This document shows positions 8,105-16,038 of a stretch of DNA of 64,000 nt, piece by piece. The stretch's first letter is position 1. Each line of letters opens with the position of its first letter. This DNA is from Flavobacterium sp. GTDB taxonomy: Bacteria > Bacteroidota > Bacteroidia > Flavobacteriales > Flavobacteriaceae. The stretch covers positions 1 to 64,000 of the forward strand of contig JAGYJR010000010.1 in the NCBI GenBank assembly GCA_018401995.1, read 5' to 3'. The position numbers were made by a program, and so were the translations under genes. A model generated the notes under the pieces. The model saw only the letters and a list, made by a program, of their open reading frames with translations, was not told the DNA's origin and did not search any database.

Positions 8105-9025
8105 ATGAGTGCTATTTTAGAAGTTCAAAATGTCATCAAACAATATGGTGATTACACCGCACTAAATAATGTTTCATTAACCATTCCAAAAGGAAGTATT
8201 TATGGTTTATTGGGACCAAATGGAGCTGGAAAAACATCTTTAATCCGTATTATCAATCAAATTACTATTCCAGATAGTGGAACCGTTTTATTTGATGGTG
8301 AAGTTTTAAAACCAGAACACGTGAGTGCCATTGGTTACTTGCCAGAGGAACGCGGTTTGTACAAAACCATGAAAGTGGGTGAACAATGTTTGTATTTGGC
8401 ACAATTAAAAGGATTGAGTCAGCAAGAAGCCAAAAAACAATTGAAATATTGGTTCGAAAAATTTGAAATTGAAAGTTGGTGGGACAAAAAAATCCAAGAA
8501 CTTTCCAAAGGAATGGCGCAAAAAATTCAGTTCGTAGTAACGGTTTTACACCAACCTAAATTATTGATTTTAGACGAACCTTTTTCAGGATTTGACCCAG
8601 TAAATGCCAATTTAATCAAAGACGAAATCATTGAACTAAATAAAAAAGGCACTTCTGTAATTTTCTCCACGCACCGAATGGAGTCAGTAGAAGAAATGTG
8701 TGATCATATTGCATTAATTCACAAATCCAATAAATTAATCGAAGGAAAATTAAACGATGTAAAACGCCAATACAGAAGTAATTCCTTCCAAGTTGGAATT
8801 TTAACCAATAATGTAGAAGGCTTGATGTATCAATTGACTCAAAAATTCACCGTTGGACAAACCAATTTTAAATCACTTAATGAAGATTTGAAGTTGGAAG
8901 TACAATTAGGCAATCACAACTCAAACGAATTGTTAGCCATTTTAACCGAATTCGGTCAAGTAACGCATTTCGTAGAAAAAATCCCGAGTGTTAATGATAT
9001 TTTTATTCAAACTGTAAGCCAATAA
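8105..9025 (+). CDS. ABC transporter ATP-binding protein (NatA-like)
   Basis: 306 aa from ATG 8105 (MSAILEVQNVIKQYGDYTAL). The in-frame extension upstream to 7985 overlaps the dnaJ terminator and is hydrophobic filler, so I reject it. Walker A is GPNGAGKT, the signature is LSKGMAQK (a variant of LSGGQ), and Walker B is LLILDEPFSGFDP, followed by an H-loop STHRME. The C-terminal about 85 residues (SFQVGILTNN onward) are the accessory domain of ABC-2 ATPases. The permease follows 2 bp after the stop, so the two form an exporter of unknown substrate. Confidence 0.92.
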   Translation: MSAILEVQNVIKQYGDYTALNNVSLTIPKGSIYGLLGPNGAGKTSLIRIINQITIPDSGTVLFDGEVLKPEHVSAIGYLPEERGLYKTMKVGEQCLYLAQLKGLSQQEAKKQLKYWFEKFEIESWWDKKIQELSKGMAQKIQFVVTVLHQPKLLILDEPFSGFDPVNANLIKDEIIELNKKGTSVIFSTHRMESVEEMCDHIALIHKSNKLIEGKLNDVKRQYRSNSFQVGILTNNVEGLMYQLTQKFTVGQTNFKSLNEDLKLEVQLGNHNSNELLAILTEFGQVTHFVEKIPSVNDIFIQTVSQ

Positions 9026-9027
9026 TT

Positions 9028-10335
9028 ATGAGCAAATTAAATTTAATTATAAAAAGAGAATTTATTGCCAAAGTGCGTAATAAATCATTCATCGTAATGA
9101 CGTTTTTAAGTCCGTTGTTGTTTGTGGGAATGGCCGTTTTAATTGGTTTTTTAGCATCAATGAATAAAGATTCGGTAACCCAAATTGCCATTCATGATGA
9201 AGCTGGTTATTTGATAAACGATTTCAAAAGTGATAAACATACGCAGTATACCAATTTATCCGAAATGCCATTTGCCATTGCCAAAGATACGGCTGGAAAA
9301 AACTACAAAGGCTTACTTTTTATTCCAAAAGTAGCTTCTTTACCAGAATTAGATGGAAAAGTAGAATATATTTCAGATGATAGTCCAAGTATCGAATTTA
9401 TTAGCAATGTAGAACGTGTGATTAATTCCAAAATCACGCAAGAAAATTTAGACGTTCTAGGTTTTGACACCGAAAAAATTGAAAAAGCAAAAGCAAAAAC
9501 TTCCTTGAAATTATCGAAATTTTCAGGTGAAGAGAGCCTAAAAGGCCTAAACGAAATCAAAGTAGCAATTGGCGGTTTCATGGGCTATTTAATCATGATG
9601 TTCATTATTATTTATGGAAATTTTGTAATGCGAAGCGTGATTGAAGAAAAAACCAATCGTATTATCGAAATTATCATTTCATCTGTAAAACCATTTCAAT
9701 TGATGATGGGTAAAATCATCGGAAATTCATTGGCTGGAATTTTACAGTTTATGATTTGGGCAGTCGTTGGCGCATTATTGTTTTTTATTGCTTCTTCGTT
9801 TTTTGGTTTGCAAATGGGCGCATCTTCCGCTGTTTCTCCAGAAATGATGGAACAAGCTCAACAAGCTGCTGGTTTGTCAAAAGTGCAATTGTATATCAAT
9901 GAGATTTTGAATTTACCATTGACATTAATGTTGGTATCATTCGTTATCTTTTTCATTGGTGGTTACTTTTTATATAGCTCGTTGTACGCAGCCATTGGAG
10001 CAGCAGTTGATTCAGAAACTGATTCGCAACAATTTTTATTGCCAATTATAATGCCATTGATGCTTGCTGTTTACATCGGGTTCTTCACTGTAATTAATGA
10101 TCCACACGGAACTGTAGCAACTGTTTTCTCCATTATTCCGTTTACATCACCAATTGTAATGTTAATGCGAATTCCTTTCGGAGTTCCTATTTGGCAACTG
10201 GTTTTATCAATAGTATTATTATTTGCTACATTTGCTTTTGTAGTTTGGTTTGCTTCCAAAATTTATCGCGTAGGTATTTTAATGTACGGCAAAAAACCAA
10301 CTTGGAAGGAATTGTATAAGTGGATGAAATACTAA
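9028..10335 (+). CDS. ABC-2 type transporter permease (NatB-like)
   Basis: 435 aa. An N-terminal membrane helix is at about 22-45, followed by a large extracytoplasmic loop of about 130 residues. A membrane domain with five to six helices occupies about 180-420 (GGFMGYLIMMFIIIYGNFVM, then the family motif RSVIEEKTNRIIEIIISSVK). This matches NatB / ABC-2 family permeases. It is translationally linked to the ATPase just upstream. The substrate cannot be read from the sequence; relatives export sodium or unknown compounds. Confidence 0.9.
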   Translation: MSKLNLIIKREFIAKVRNKSFIVMTFLSPLLFVGMAVLIGFLASMNKDSVTQIAIHDEAGYLINDFKSDKHTQYTNLSEMPFAIAKDTAGKNYKGLLFIPKVASLPELDGKVEYISDDSPSIEFISNVERVINSKITQENLDVLGFDTEKIEKAKAKTSLKLSKFSGEESLKGLNEIKVAIGGFMGYLIMMFIIIYGNFVMRSVIEEKTNRIIEIIISSVKPFQLMMGKIIGNSLAGILQFMIWAVVGALLFFIASSFFGLQMGASSAVSPEMMEQAQQAAGLSKVQLYINEILNLPLTLMLVSFVIFFIGGYFLYSSLYAAIGAAVDSETDSQQFLLPIIMPLMLAVYIGFFTVINDPHGTVATVFSIIPFTSPIVMLMRIPFGVPIWQLVLSIVLLFATFAFVVWFASKIYRVGILMYGKKPTWKELYKWMKY

Positions 10336-10370
10336 CAAAGTGAAAAGTGTAAAGTACAAAGTTTAAAGTA

Positions 10371-10408
10371 AAGAGTTCAGAAGTTTTTCTTTTGAACTCT
10401 TTTTTTTG
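10371..10408 (+). terminator. Terminator of the ABC-2 exporter
   Basis: AAGAGTTCA (10371-10379) pairs with TGAACTCTT (10393-10401), followed by T residues. The bases just before it (10337-10370) are a short degenerate AAAGT-type repeat. Confidence 0.8.
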
Positions 10409-10434
10409 TAACTTACAATTCAATTTAAAAACAC

Positions 10435-11268
10435 ATGGAAATAATAGAACAAGTAAAAGAAGTTTTAGGGTTTAGTTTAATAAAAACAGAAGATATTAAT
10501 ATTACATTAGGAGCAATAATCGCTTTAGTAATTGCTTTTTTATTAACATCATATGTTTTAAATGTTATAAGAAAGGTTGTTACAAGAAAATTGCCTGAAG
10601 ATGACAAAAATAAGTTTGTCAGTATTTTTCAGTTTATACAATATATTGTATATGTTTTTGTGATTATGTTTACTTTGAAAACTTCTGGAGTAGACGTAAG
10701 TGTTTTGTTAACGGCATCTGCAGCAATTTTCATTGGTTTAGGTTTTGCTCTGCAACAGTTGTTTCAGGATTTAATCTCTGGAGTATTAATTATTCTTGAC
10801 CAATCCCTTCATGTAGGCGATATTATTGAAATTGATGGAAAAGTGTGTCGAGTTGAAAAAATAAGTTTGCGTTCTACCAAAGCCGTTACCAGAAACGATC
10901 GTGTTATGGTGATTCCTAATCACAAGTTTTTAAGCGATATTTTATTCAATTGGACACAAAATAGTTCGGAAATTAGAGAAAACATTACGGTTGGGGTTGC
11001 TTATGGTTCCGATACCCAATTGGTAAAAACCATTTTAGAGAATTGTGCTAAACAGCACTCAGCAGTTTTGAAAAATCGTCCAATAGTTGCATTGTTTCAA
11101 GATTTCGGTGATTCTTCTTTAGATTTTGAATTGTTCTTCTTTATAAATGATGCTTTTACTGTTCCGAAAACTAAAAGTGAAATTCGTTTTGCAATTGACC
11201 AAGAATTTCGTGCCAACAAAGTTAGTATTCCTTTTCCACAACGCGATATTCACATCATTTCAAAGTAA
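10435..11268 (+). CDS. Mechanosensitive ion channel, MscS family
   Basis: 277 aa. Three membrane helices are visible: about 22-43, 62-82, and the pore-lining helix about 85-115 (TASAAIFIGLGFALQQLFQD, with the Gly/Ala pattern of MscS TM3). The beta domain follows with the family segments GDIIEIDGKVCRVEKISLRST and VMVIPNHKFLSDILFNW, then the C-terminal alpha/beta domain to IPFPQRDIHI. The length matches E. coli MscS-type channels. The likely role is release of osmolytes on hypo-osmotic shock at the inner membrane. It is a single-gene unit. Confidence 0.93.
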   Translation: MEIIEQVKEVLGFSLIKTEDINITLGAIIALVIAFLLTSYVLNVIRKVVTRKLPEDDKNKFVSIFQFIQYIVYVFVIMFTLKTSGVDVSVLLTASAAIFIGLGFALQQLFQDLISGVLIILDQSLHVGDIIEIDGKVCRVEKISLRSTKAVTRNDRVMVIPNHKFLSDILFNWTQNSSEIRENITVGVAYGSDTQLVKTILENCAKQHSAVLKNRPIVALFQDFGDSSLDFELFFFINDAFTVPKTKSEIRFAIDQEFRANKVSIPFPQRDIHIISK

Positions 11269-11306
11269 ATTGGTCTGATTCTTGATTTACAAAAAAAGAA
11301 ATTCTA

Positions 11307-11323
11307 TATTTTTGTTAACTTTG
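11307..11323 (+). promoter_or_regulatory. Overlapping -7 boxes upstream of the response regulator
   Basis: TATTTTTG (11307-11314) and TAACTTTG (11316-11323) both fit TAnnTTTG. A TTG at 11282-11284 is 22 bases from the first. The bases between here and the start codon contain a low-complexity ACCAATTACC-type repeat. Confidence 0.5.
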
Positions 11324-11367
11324 CCAATACCAATTACCTGAAACCTATTACCAAATACCAATAAAAA

Positions 11368-12531
11368 ATGCCAAAAATTTTAATCATTGAAGACGAAGCA
11401 GCCATCAGAAGAGTACTAAATAAAATTCTTTCCGAAGAAAATGATACCTATCAAGTAGAAGAAGCGGAAGATGGTTTACAAGGTGTAGAGAAAATAAAAA
11501 ATGAAGATTATGATTTGGTGTTGTGCGACATCAAAATGCCAAAAATGGACGGTGTTGAGGTTTTGGAAGCGGTAAAAAAGATAAAACCTGAAATTCCAAT
11601 GGTGATGATTTCCGGTCATGGTGATTTGGAAACAGCCGTAAATACCATGCGATTAGGTGCTTTCGATTATATTTCAAAACCACCCGATTTGAATCGTTTA
11701 TTGAATACGGTTCGTAATGCATTGGACAGAAAACAATTGGTAGTTGAGAATAAAATCTTGAAAAAGAAAGTTTCCAAAAACTACGAAATGATTGGAAACA
11801 GCGAAGCCATCAATCACATCAAAACGATGATTGAGAAAGTAGCGCCAACAGATGCCAGAGTGTTAATCACAGGTCCAAATGGAACAGGAAAAGAATTAGT
11901 AGCACACCAATTACACGAAAAAAGCGAGCGTTGCAATGCGCCAATTATTGAGGTGAATTGTGCTGCAATTCCATCAGAACTTATTGAAAGTGAATTGTTT
12001 GGTCATGTTAAAGGAGCATTTACATCAGCAGTAAAAGATAGAGCAGGAAAATTTGAAGCCGCCCATAACGGAACTATTTTTTTGGATGAAATTGGTGATA
12101 TGAGTTTGTCAGCGCAAGCTAAAGTTTTACGCGCATTACAAGAAAATTTAATCCAACGTGTTGGTGCTGATAAAGATATTAAAGTGGATGTTCGTGTGAT
12201 TGCAGCAACAAACAAAGATTTGAAAAAGGAAATAGCAGAAGGTCGTTTTCGTGAAGATTTGTATCATCGATTAGCGGTTATTTTAATAAAAGTTCCTGCT
12301 TTGAATGAAAGGAGAGAAGATATTCCTGAATTGATAGCGCATTTTGCAACAAAAATTGCACTTGAACAAGGGAATGCTACAAAACAATTTTCGAAAGCAG
12401 CAATAAAATTACTCCAAGAGTACGATTGGACCGGAAATATTCGCGAACTTCGCAACGTGATAGAACGATTGATTATTTTGGGTGGAAATGAAATTTCGGA
12501 ACAAGATGTGCAACTATTCGCAAGCAAATAA
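11368..12531 (+). CDS. NtrC-like response regulator lacking the DNA-binding domain
   Basis: 387 aa. A receiver domain is at residues 1-120 with phospho-acceptor Asp54 (VLCDIKMPKMDG). A sigma-54-type AAA+ domain is at about 140-380: Walker A GPNGTGKE (169-176), Walker B TIFLDEIGD, arginine-finger region DLYHRL. The sigma-54-contacting loop reads GAFTSA (216-221) instead of GAFTGA. The protein ends at EQDVQLFASK just after the AAA+ lid, so the usual Fis-type helix-turn-helix is absent. A spacer follows before the next gene, with no sign of a frameshifted HTH. No sensor kinase is adjacent. It may activate sigma-54 from solution or act on a partner regulator. Confidence 0.9.
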   Translation: MPKILIIEDEAAIRRVLNKILSEENDTYQVEEAEDGLQGVEKIKNEDYDLVLCDIKMPKMDGVEVLEAVKKIKPEIPMVMISGHGDLETAVNTMRLGAFDYISKPPDLNRLLNTVRNALDRKQLVVENKILKKKVSKNYEMIGNSEAINHIKTMIEKVAPTDARVLITGPNGTGKELVAHQLHEKSERCNAPIIEVNCAAIPSELIESELFGHVKGAFTSAVKDRAGKFEAAHNGTIFLDEIGDMSLSAQAKVLRALQENLIQRVGADKDIKVDVRVIAATNKDLKKEIAEGRFREDLYHRLAVILIKVPALNERREDIPELIAHFATKIALEQGNATKQFSKAAIKLLQEYDWTGNIRELRNVIERLIILGGNEISEQDVQLFASK

Positions 12532-12598
12532 CTAAATCTAAATTTGAAAACAATTAATGTTTTAGATTTTTTAGATTTTTCAATTTTTAGATGATACA

Positions 12599-13231
12599 AT
12601 GCAGTTAAAAAAAATAAACGAAGGTTTACAACAACGCCTAATAGCTCAAGGTTTAACAGAAGCTAATGAATTGCAACGAGAAACTTTTTCAACGATTAAA
12701 AGTGGAGCTGATGCAGTAATTCAATCGCCAAAAGGAACTGGAAAAACCACAACTATTGTTATTAATGTTATTCAACGCTTAGTAAAACCAACGGAAGAAT
12801 CACCACGAGCTTTAATCATGGTTGAGGATAAACCTCAAGTTCTAGAAATGCTCGATTTGTTCAACCAATTAGGAAAAAACAATGATTTGCGTGTTTATGG
12901 TGTTCACGATAAAACCGATTTAGACGAAGATAAAAACCAAATTTCATTAGGAATTGATGTTTTGATTGGAACGCCAAATAAATTAAACATCATGTTTTCA
13001 ACCGCAGGATACAATGTGAACCGACTACAAATGGTAATTGTTGACGATGCAGATATTTTATTGAAATACCGATTGGATGCTGTAATTAAAAGAATTTCGG
13101 ATAGTATTGCTAAAGTACAACGCCTTTTCTTTTGTAGTGAAATAACAGAAAAAGTTGAATTTCTTGCCGAAAAAATCATGATTGAGCCCTTGTTTTTCGA
13201 AATGGATGAAACAGAAGACGAAACTAACTAA
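12599..13231 (+). CDS. Single-domain DEAD-box-like ATPase
   Basis: 210 aa, about half the length of a DEAD-box helicase. The N-terminal RecA domain is recognisable: Q-motif-like GLTEANELQRETFSTI, Walker A QSPKGTGKTT, RALIMVEDKPQ (motif Ia region), IGTPNKL (motif Ib) and VIVDDADILL in the motif II position (DDAD for DEAD). The second RecA domain with motifs IV-VI is missing, and the reading frame closes cleanly with an acidic tail. Known helicase families need both domains to unwind RNA. This protein may be a regulatory or degenerate relative. A DUF2007 gene follows 10 bp downstream. Confidence 0.75.
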   Translation: MQLKKINEGLQQRLIAQGLTEANELQRETFSTIKSGADAVIQSPKGTGKTTTIVINVIQRLVKPTEESPRALIMVEDKPQVLEMLDLFNQLGKNNDLRVYGVHDKTDLDEDKNQISLGIDVLIGTPNKLNIMFSTAGYNVNRLQMVIVDDADILLKYRLDAVIKRISDSIAKVQRLFFCSEITEKVEFLAEKIMIEPLFFEMDETEDETN

Positions 13232-13241
13232 AATAAAGAGA

Positions 13242-13460
13242 ATGGCATTAAAAAAGATTTTTTCCGGAAGCGAAATTATGGCAATGGGATTAAAACAAAA
13301 ACTCGAAGAGATTTCAATTTTTCCAATAGTGAAAAACAATCTTCAAGCAGCACGCGTTTCAGGTTTTGGAAATATGGGCTTAGCGGTAGAACTTTTTATA
13401 GAAGAACGCGATTTACTAAAAGCCGAAAAAGTAATTGAAGATTTTAAAATGAATTTATAA
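13242..13460 (+). CDS. DUF2007 (putative signal-transducing) small protein
   Basis: 72 aa from ATG 13242 (MALKKIFSGSEIMAMGLKQK). An in-frame ATG at 13182 lies inside the upstream gene and is unlikely. The segments KQKLEEISIFPIVKNN, GFGNMGLAVELFIEERDLLKA and the C-terminal EDFKM fit the short ferredoxin-like DUF2007 fold. It is cotranscribed with the one-domain DEAD protein and ends in a strong hairpin. Confidence 0.75.
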   Translation: MALKKIFSGSEIMAMGLKQKLEEISIFPIVKNNLQAARVSGFGNMGLAVELFIEERDLLKAEKVIEDFKMNL

Positions 13461-13461
13461 A

Positions 13462-13490
13462 AAAATGTCCCGATTTTATCGGGACATTTT
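13462..13490. terminator. Bidirectional terminator
   Basis: AAAATGTCCCGAT (13462-13474) pairs with ATCGGGACATTTT (13478-13490), a 13-base stem with a three-base loop. It lies between convergent genes. Confidence 0.9.
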
Positions 13491-13497
13491 AGTTTTT

Positions 13498-14097
13498 TTA
13501 TTCAAATAGTACGGAGCCTGAAATGGCAACTTCACTCCAAGTTTTACTCACGCCATCTGGACCTTTATGTAAGTCGAAACAAGCTTTATTGATAGATTCA
13601 ACAGCGCCAAGAGCGCCAAAATCTTCCAAATTTAAAGTATGATTCACGGTAAATTTATTATTTGAAAAAGTATGTGCAACTTCTAATTGTTTGGTTACGT
13701 CATTTAAAGTTAATGTCATAAAACATTTTCCATCTCTAAAATTGAATGTACCACCAATCATTTCTGTGTCTCTTAAAACACTAAAAAAGAATTGTTTAAT
13801 TTTTCCATCTCTATCAGGATTATCGGTAAAAATGCTGCTCACTGGAATAGAAAAACTCGCGCCTTCTAAAACGGTTTCAGGTGTTTCTCCACTTTGAGTA
13901 TTTTTTAATTCTAGTTGTGTAAATTTACCATTAACGCCCACTTTATCCGTTGTTTTATAGGCTGTCCAATTAACTTGAGTTGAATCTGCTATAATTTGTA
14001 AGCCAGTTGGTTTTTCAACCATAACAGCTGTTTTTTCTTCTTTTTTACAGCTAACCAAAAATAAGGTTGCCAAAGCTAATACTGCTATTTTTTTCAT
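13498..14097 (-). CDS. YceI-like lipoprotein
   Basis: 199 aa. The signal peptide ends LFLVSC, a lipobox with Cys17 followed by KKEEK. The YceI-type barrel begins around residue 33 (GLQIIADSTQVNWTAYKTTD) and includes GKFTQLELKN, GASFSIPVSSIF and an RDTEMIGGTFNFRDGKCF segment. It is more divergent than the YceI at 5342-5998: the C-terminal part with CFDLHKGPDGVSKTWSEVAI differs from the canonical ending. It is likely a lipid-anchored binding protein of unknown ligand. Confidence 0.82.
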   Translation of the reverse strand: MKKIAVLALATLFLVSCKKEEKTAVMVEKPTGLQIIADSTQVNWTAYKTTDKVGVNGKFTQLELKNTQSGETPETVLEGASFSIPVSSIFTDNPDRDGKIKQFFFSVLRDTEMIGGTFNFRDGKCFMTLTLNDVTKQLEVAHTFSNNKFTVNHTLNLEDFGALGAVESINKACFDLHKGPDGVSKTWSEVAISGSVLFE

Positions 14098-14211
14098 TTC
14101 AATTGTTTTAATTTATCCCAAAGATACTAAGAATTGTAAGTTGAATCAACATACGAAAGTTAAAAGAATGTTTATTTTCAATTATTTTTGGTTTTAACTT
14201 TCTTATTATAA

Positions 14212-14241
14212 TTGCGCAATTGGTTTATTGAATTATCTTTG
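14212..14241 (+). promoter_or_regulatory. Promoter of the ABC-F gene
   Basis: TTG (14212-14214) and TATCTTTG (14234-14241) are 19 bases apart, an excellent match to the Bacteroidetes promoter consensus. Confidence 0.7.
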
Positions 14242-14309
14242 CCCATCAAAAAAAATCAGCAGTTTTTTAGTCTTCCAACTTCCAACTTCTGACTTCCAAT
14301 AGTATAATT

Positions 14310-15944
14310 ATGATTACAGTTAACGACATTGCCGTAGAATTTGGCGGAACTACACTTTTTAGCGAAGTTACTTTTGCCATAAATGAAACCGATAAAATTG
14401 CCTTAATGGGTAAAAATGGAGCTGGAAAATCTACACTTTTAAAAATTGTTGCAGGACAAAACAAACCAACTCGCGGAAATATTTCGGCACCAAAAGAAGC
14501 AGTGATTGCCTATTTGCCTCAGCATTTGTTGTCAAATGACAATTGTACGGTTATGGAAGAAACTTCAAAAGCTTTTGCCGATGTTTTAGATATGAAAGCT
14601 GAAATTGAAGAAATCAATGAACAATTGACTATTCGTACGGATTATGAGAGTGATGCTTATATGAAGTTGATTGAAAGGGTTTCGGAACTTTCTGAGAAAT
14701 ATTATGCTATTGAAGAAGTAAATTATGAAGCCGAGGTTGAGAAAGTTTTAAAAGGTTTAGGTTTTGAAAGAGCTGATTTTACTCGTCAAACTTCTGAATT
14801 TTCTGGAGGTTGGAGAATGCGTATTGAATTGGCAAAAATTCTTCTAAAAAAGCCCGATTTGATTTTATTAGATGAGCCAACCAATCACTTGGATATGGAC
14901 AGTATTCAATGGTTGGAAGATTTTTTGGTAAACCAAGCCAAAGCAGTTATGGTAATTTCGCACGATAGAGCTTTCGTAGATAATATTACCAATAGAACTA
15001 TAGAAGTCACAATGGGAAGAATTTACGATTACAAAGCCAAATATTCGCACTATTTAGAACTTCGAAAAGATAGAAGAATACACCAACAAAAAGCATACGA
15101 AGAGCAACAAAAGTTCATTGCCGAAAATCAGGCATTTATTGATCGTTTTAGAGGAACTTTTTCAAAAACAGAATCGGTGCAATCGCGTGTTAAAATGTTA
15201 GAAAAAATTGTTCCAATTGAAGTGGACGAAGTGGACAATTCAGCTTTAAAATTGAAATTTCCACCTTCGGCTCGTTCTGGACAATATCCAGTTATAGTAA
15301 AAGATTTGTGCAAGAGTTATGGTGACAAAGTAATTTTCAAAGATGCCAATATCGTTATCGAACGCGGACAAAAAGTAGCATTCGTAGGAAAAAATGGTGA
15401 AGGAAAATCAACCATGATTAAAGCCATTATGAAAGAAATTCAAATTGATGGTGGAAGCGTTGAAATTGGTCATAATGCGCAAATTGGTTATTTTGCCCAA
15501 AACCAAGCGTCGTTATTAGATGAAAATGCTACTATTTTTGAAACTATTGATAGAATTGCTGTTGGAGATGTTCGTACCCAAATTAAAAACATTCTTGGCG
15601 CATTCATGTTCCAAGGCGACGATATTCAGAAGAAAGTAAAAGTGCTTTCTGGAGGAGAAAAAACGCGTTTGGCGATGATTAAATTGTTGTTAGAACCTGT
15701 GAACTTGTTGATTTTGGACGAACCTTCGAATCACTTGGATATGAAAACCAAAGACATCATCAAAGATGCCTTAAGAGATTTCGACGGCACTTTAATCTTA
15801 GTTTCTCACGACCGTGATTTCTTGGATGGTTTAGCAGAGAAAGTGTTCGAATTTGGTAATAAACGTGTAAAAGAACATTTCGAAGATTTAAAAGGCTTCT
15901 TAGAAATCAAAAAAATGGATTCCTTGAAAGAGATTGAGAAGTAA
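14310..15944 (+). CDS. ABC-F family ATPase (ribosome-associated)
   Basis: 544 aa. Two tandem ATP-binding cassettes and no membrane segment. First cassette: Walker A GKNGAGKS (about 34-41), signature EFSGGWRMRI, Walker B LILLDEPTNHLD. Second: Walker A GKNGEGKS, signature LSGGEKTRL, Walker B LLILDEPSNHLD. A charged linker between them (DRRIHQQKAYEEQQKFIAEN) is the ABC-F P-site tRNA-interaction motif. Members such as EttA and Uup act on ribosomes in translation. A second ABC-F with a C-terminal coiled coil is at 36629-38491. It ends in a hairpin terminator. Confidence 0.93.
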   Translation: MITVNDIAVEFGGTTLFSEVTFAINETDKIALMGKNGAGKSTLLKIVAGQNKPTRGNISAPKEAVIAYLPQHLLSNDNCTVMEETSKAFADVLDMKAEIEEINEQLTIRTDYESDAYMKLIERVSELSEKYYAIEEVNYEAEVEKVLKGLGFERADFTRQTSEFSGGWRMRIELAKILLKKPDLILLDEPTNHLDMDSIQWLEDFLVNQAKAVMVISHDRAFVDNITNRTIEVTMGRIYDYKAKYSHYLELRKDRRIHQQKAYEEQQKFIAENQAFIDRFRGTFSKTESVQSRVKMLEKIVPIEVDEVDNSALKLKFPPSARSGQYPVIVKDLCKSYGDKVIFKDANIVIERGQKVAFVGKNGEGKSTMIKAIMKEIQIDGGSVEIGHNAQIGYFAQNQASLLDENATIFETIDRIAVGDVRTQIKNILGAFMFQGDDIQKKVKVLSGGEKTRLAMIKLLLEPVNLLILDEPSNHLDMKTKDIIKDALRDFDGTLILVSHDRDFLDGLAEKVFEFGNKRVKEHFEDLKGFLEIKKMDSLKEIEK

Positions 15945-15960
15945 AAAAAATCACAGTAAT

Positions 15961-15990
15961 AAAGCTCCAAATTATGGAGCTTTATATTTT
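15961..15990 (+). terminator. Terminator of the ABC-F gene
   Basis: AAAGCTCC (15961-15968) pairs with GGAGCTTT (15976-15983), followed by a T-rich stretch. Confidence 0.75.
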
Positions 15991-16011
15991 TTAAAGTATT
16001 CCAATATTTGA

Positions 16012-16019
16012 TATATTTG
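16012..16019 (+). promoter_or_regulatory. -7 box of the amidase gene
   Basis: TATATTTG is an exact TAnnTTTG match 20 bp before the amidase ATG. Confidence 0.55.
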
Positions 16020-16038
16020 TTAATCAATAGAAAATAAA

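Noticed and set aside
12599-13460. Possible defence system made of the DEAD-box and DUF2007 genes
   Set aside because: No nuclease, effector or mobile-element context; neighbours are housekeeping genes.
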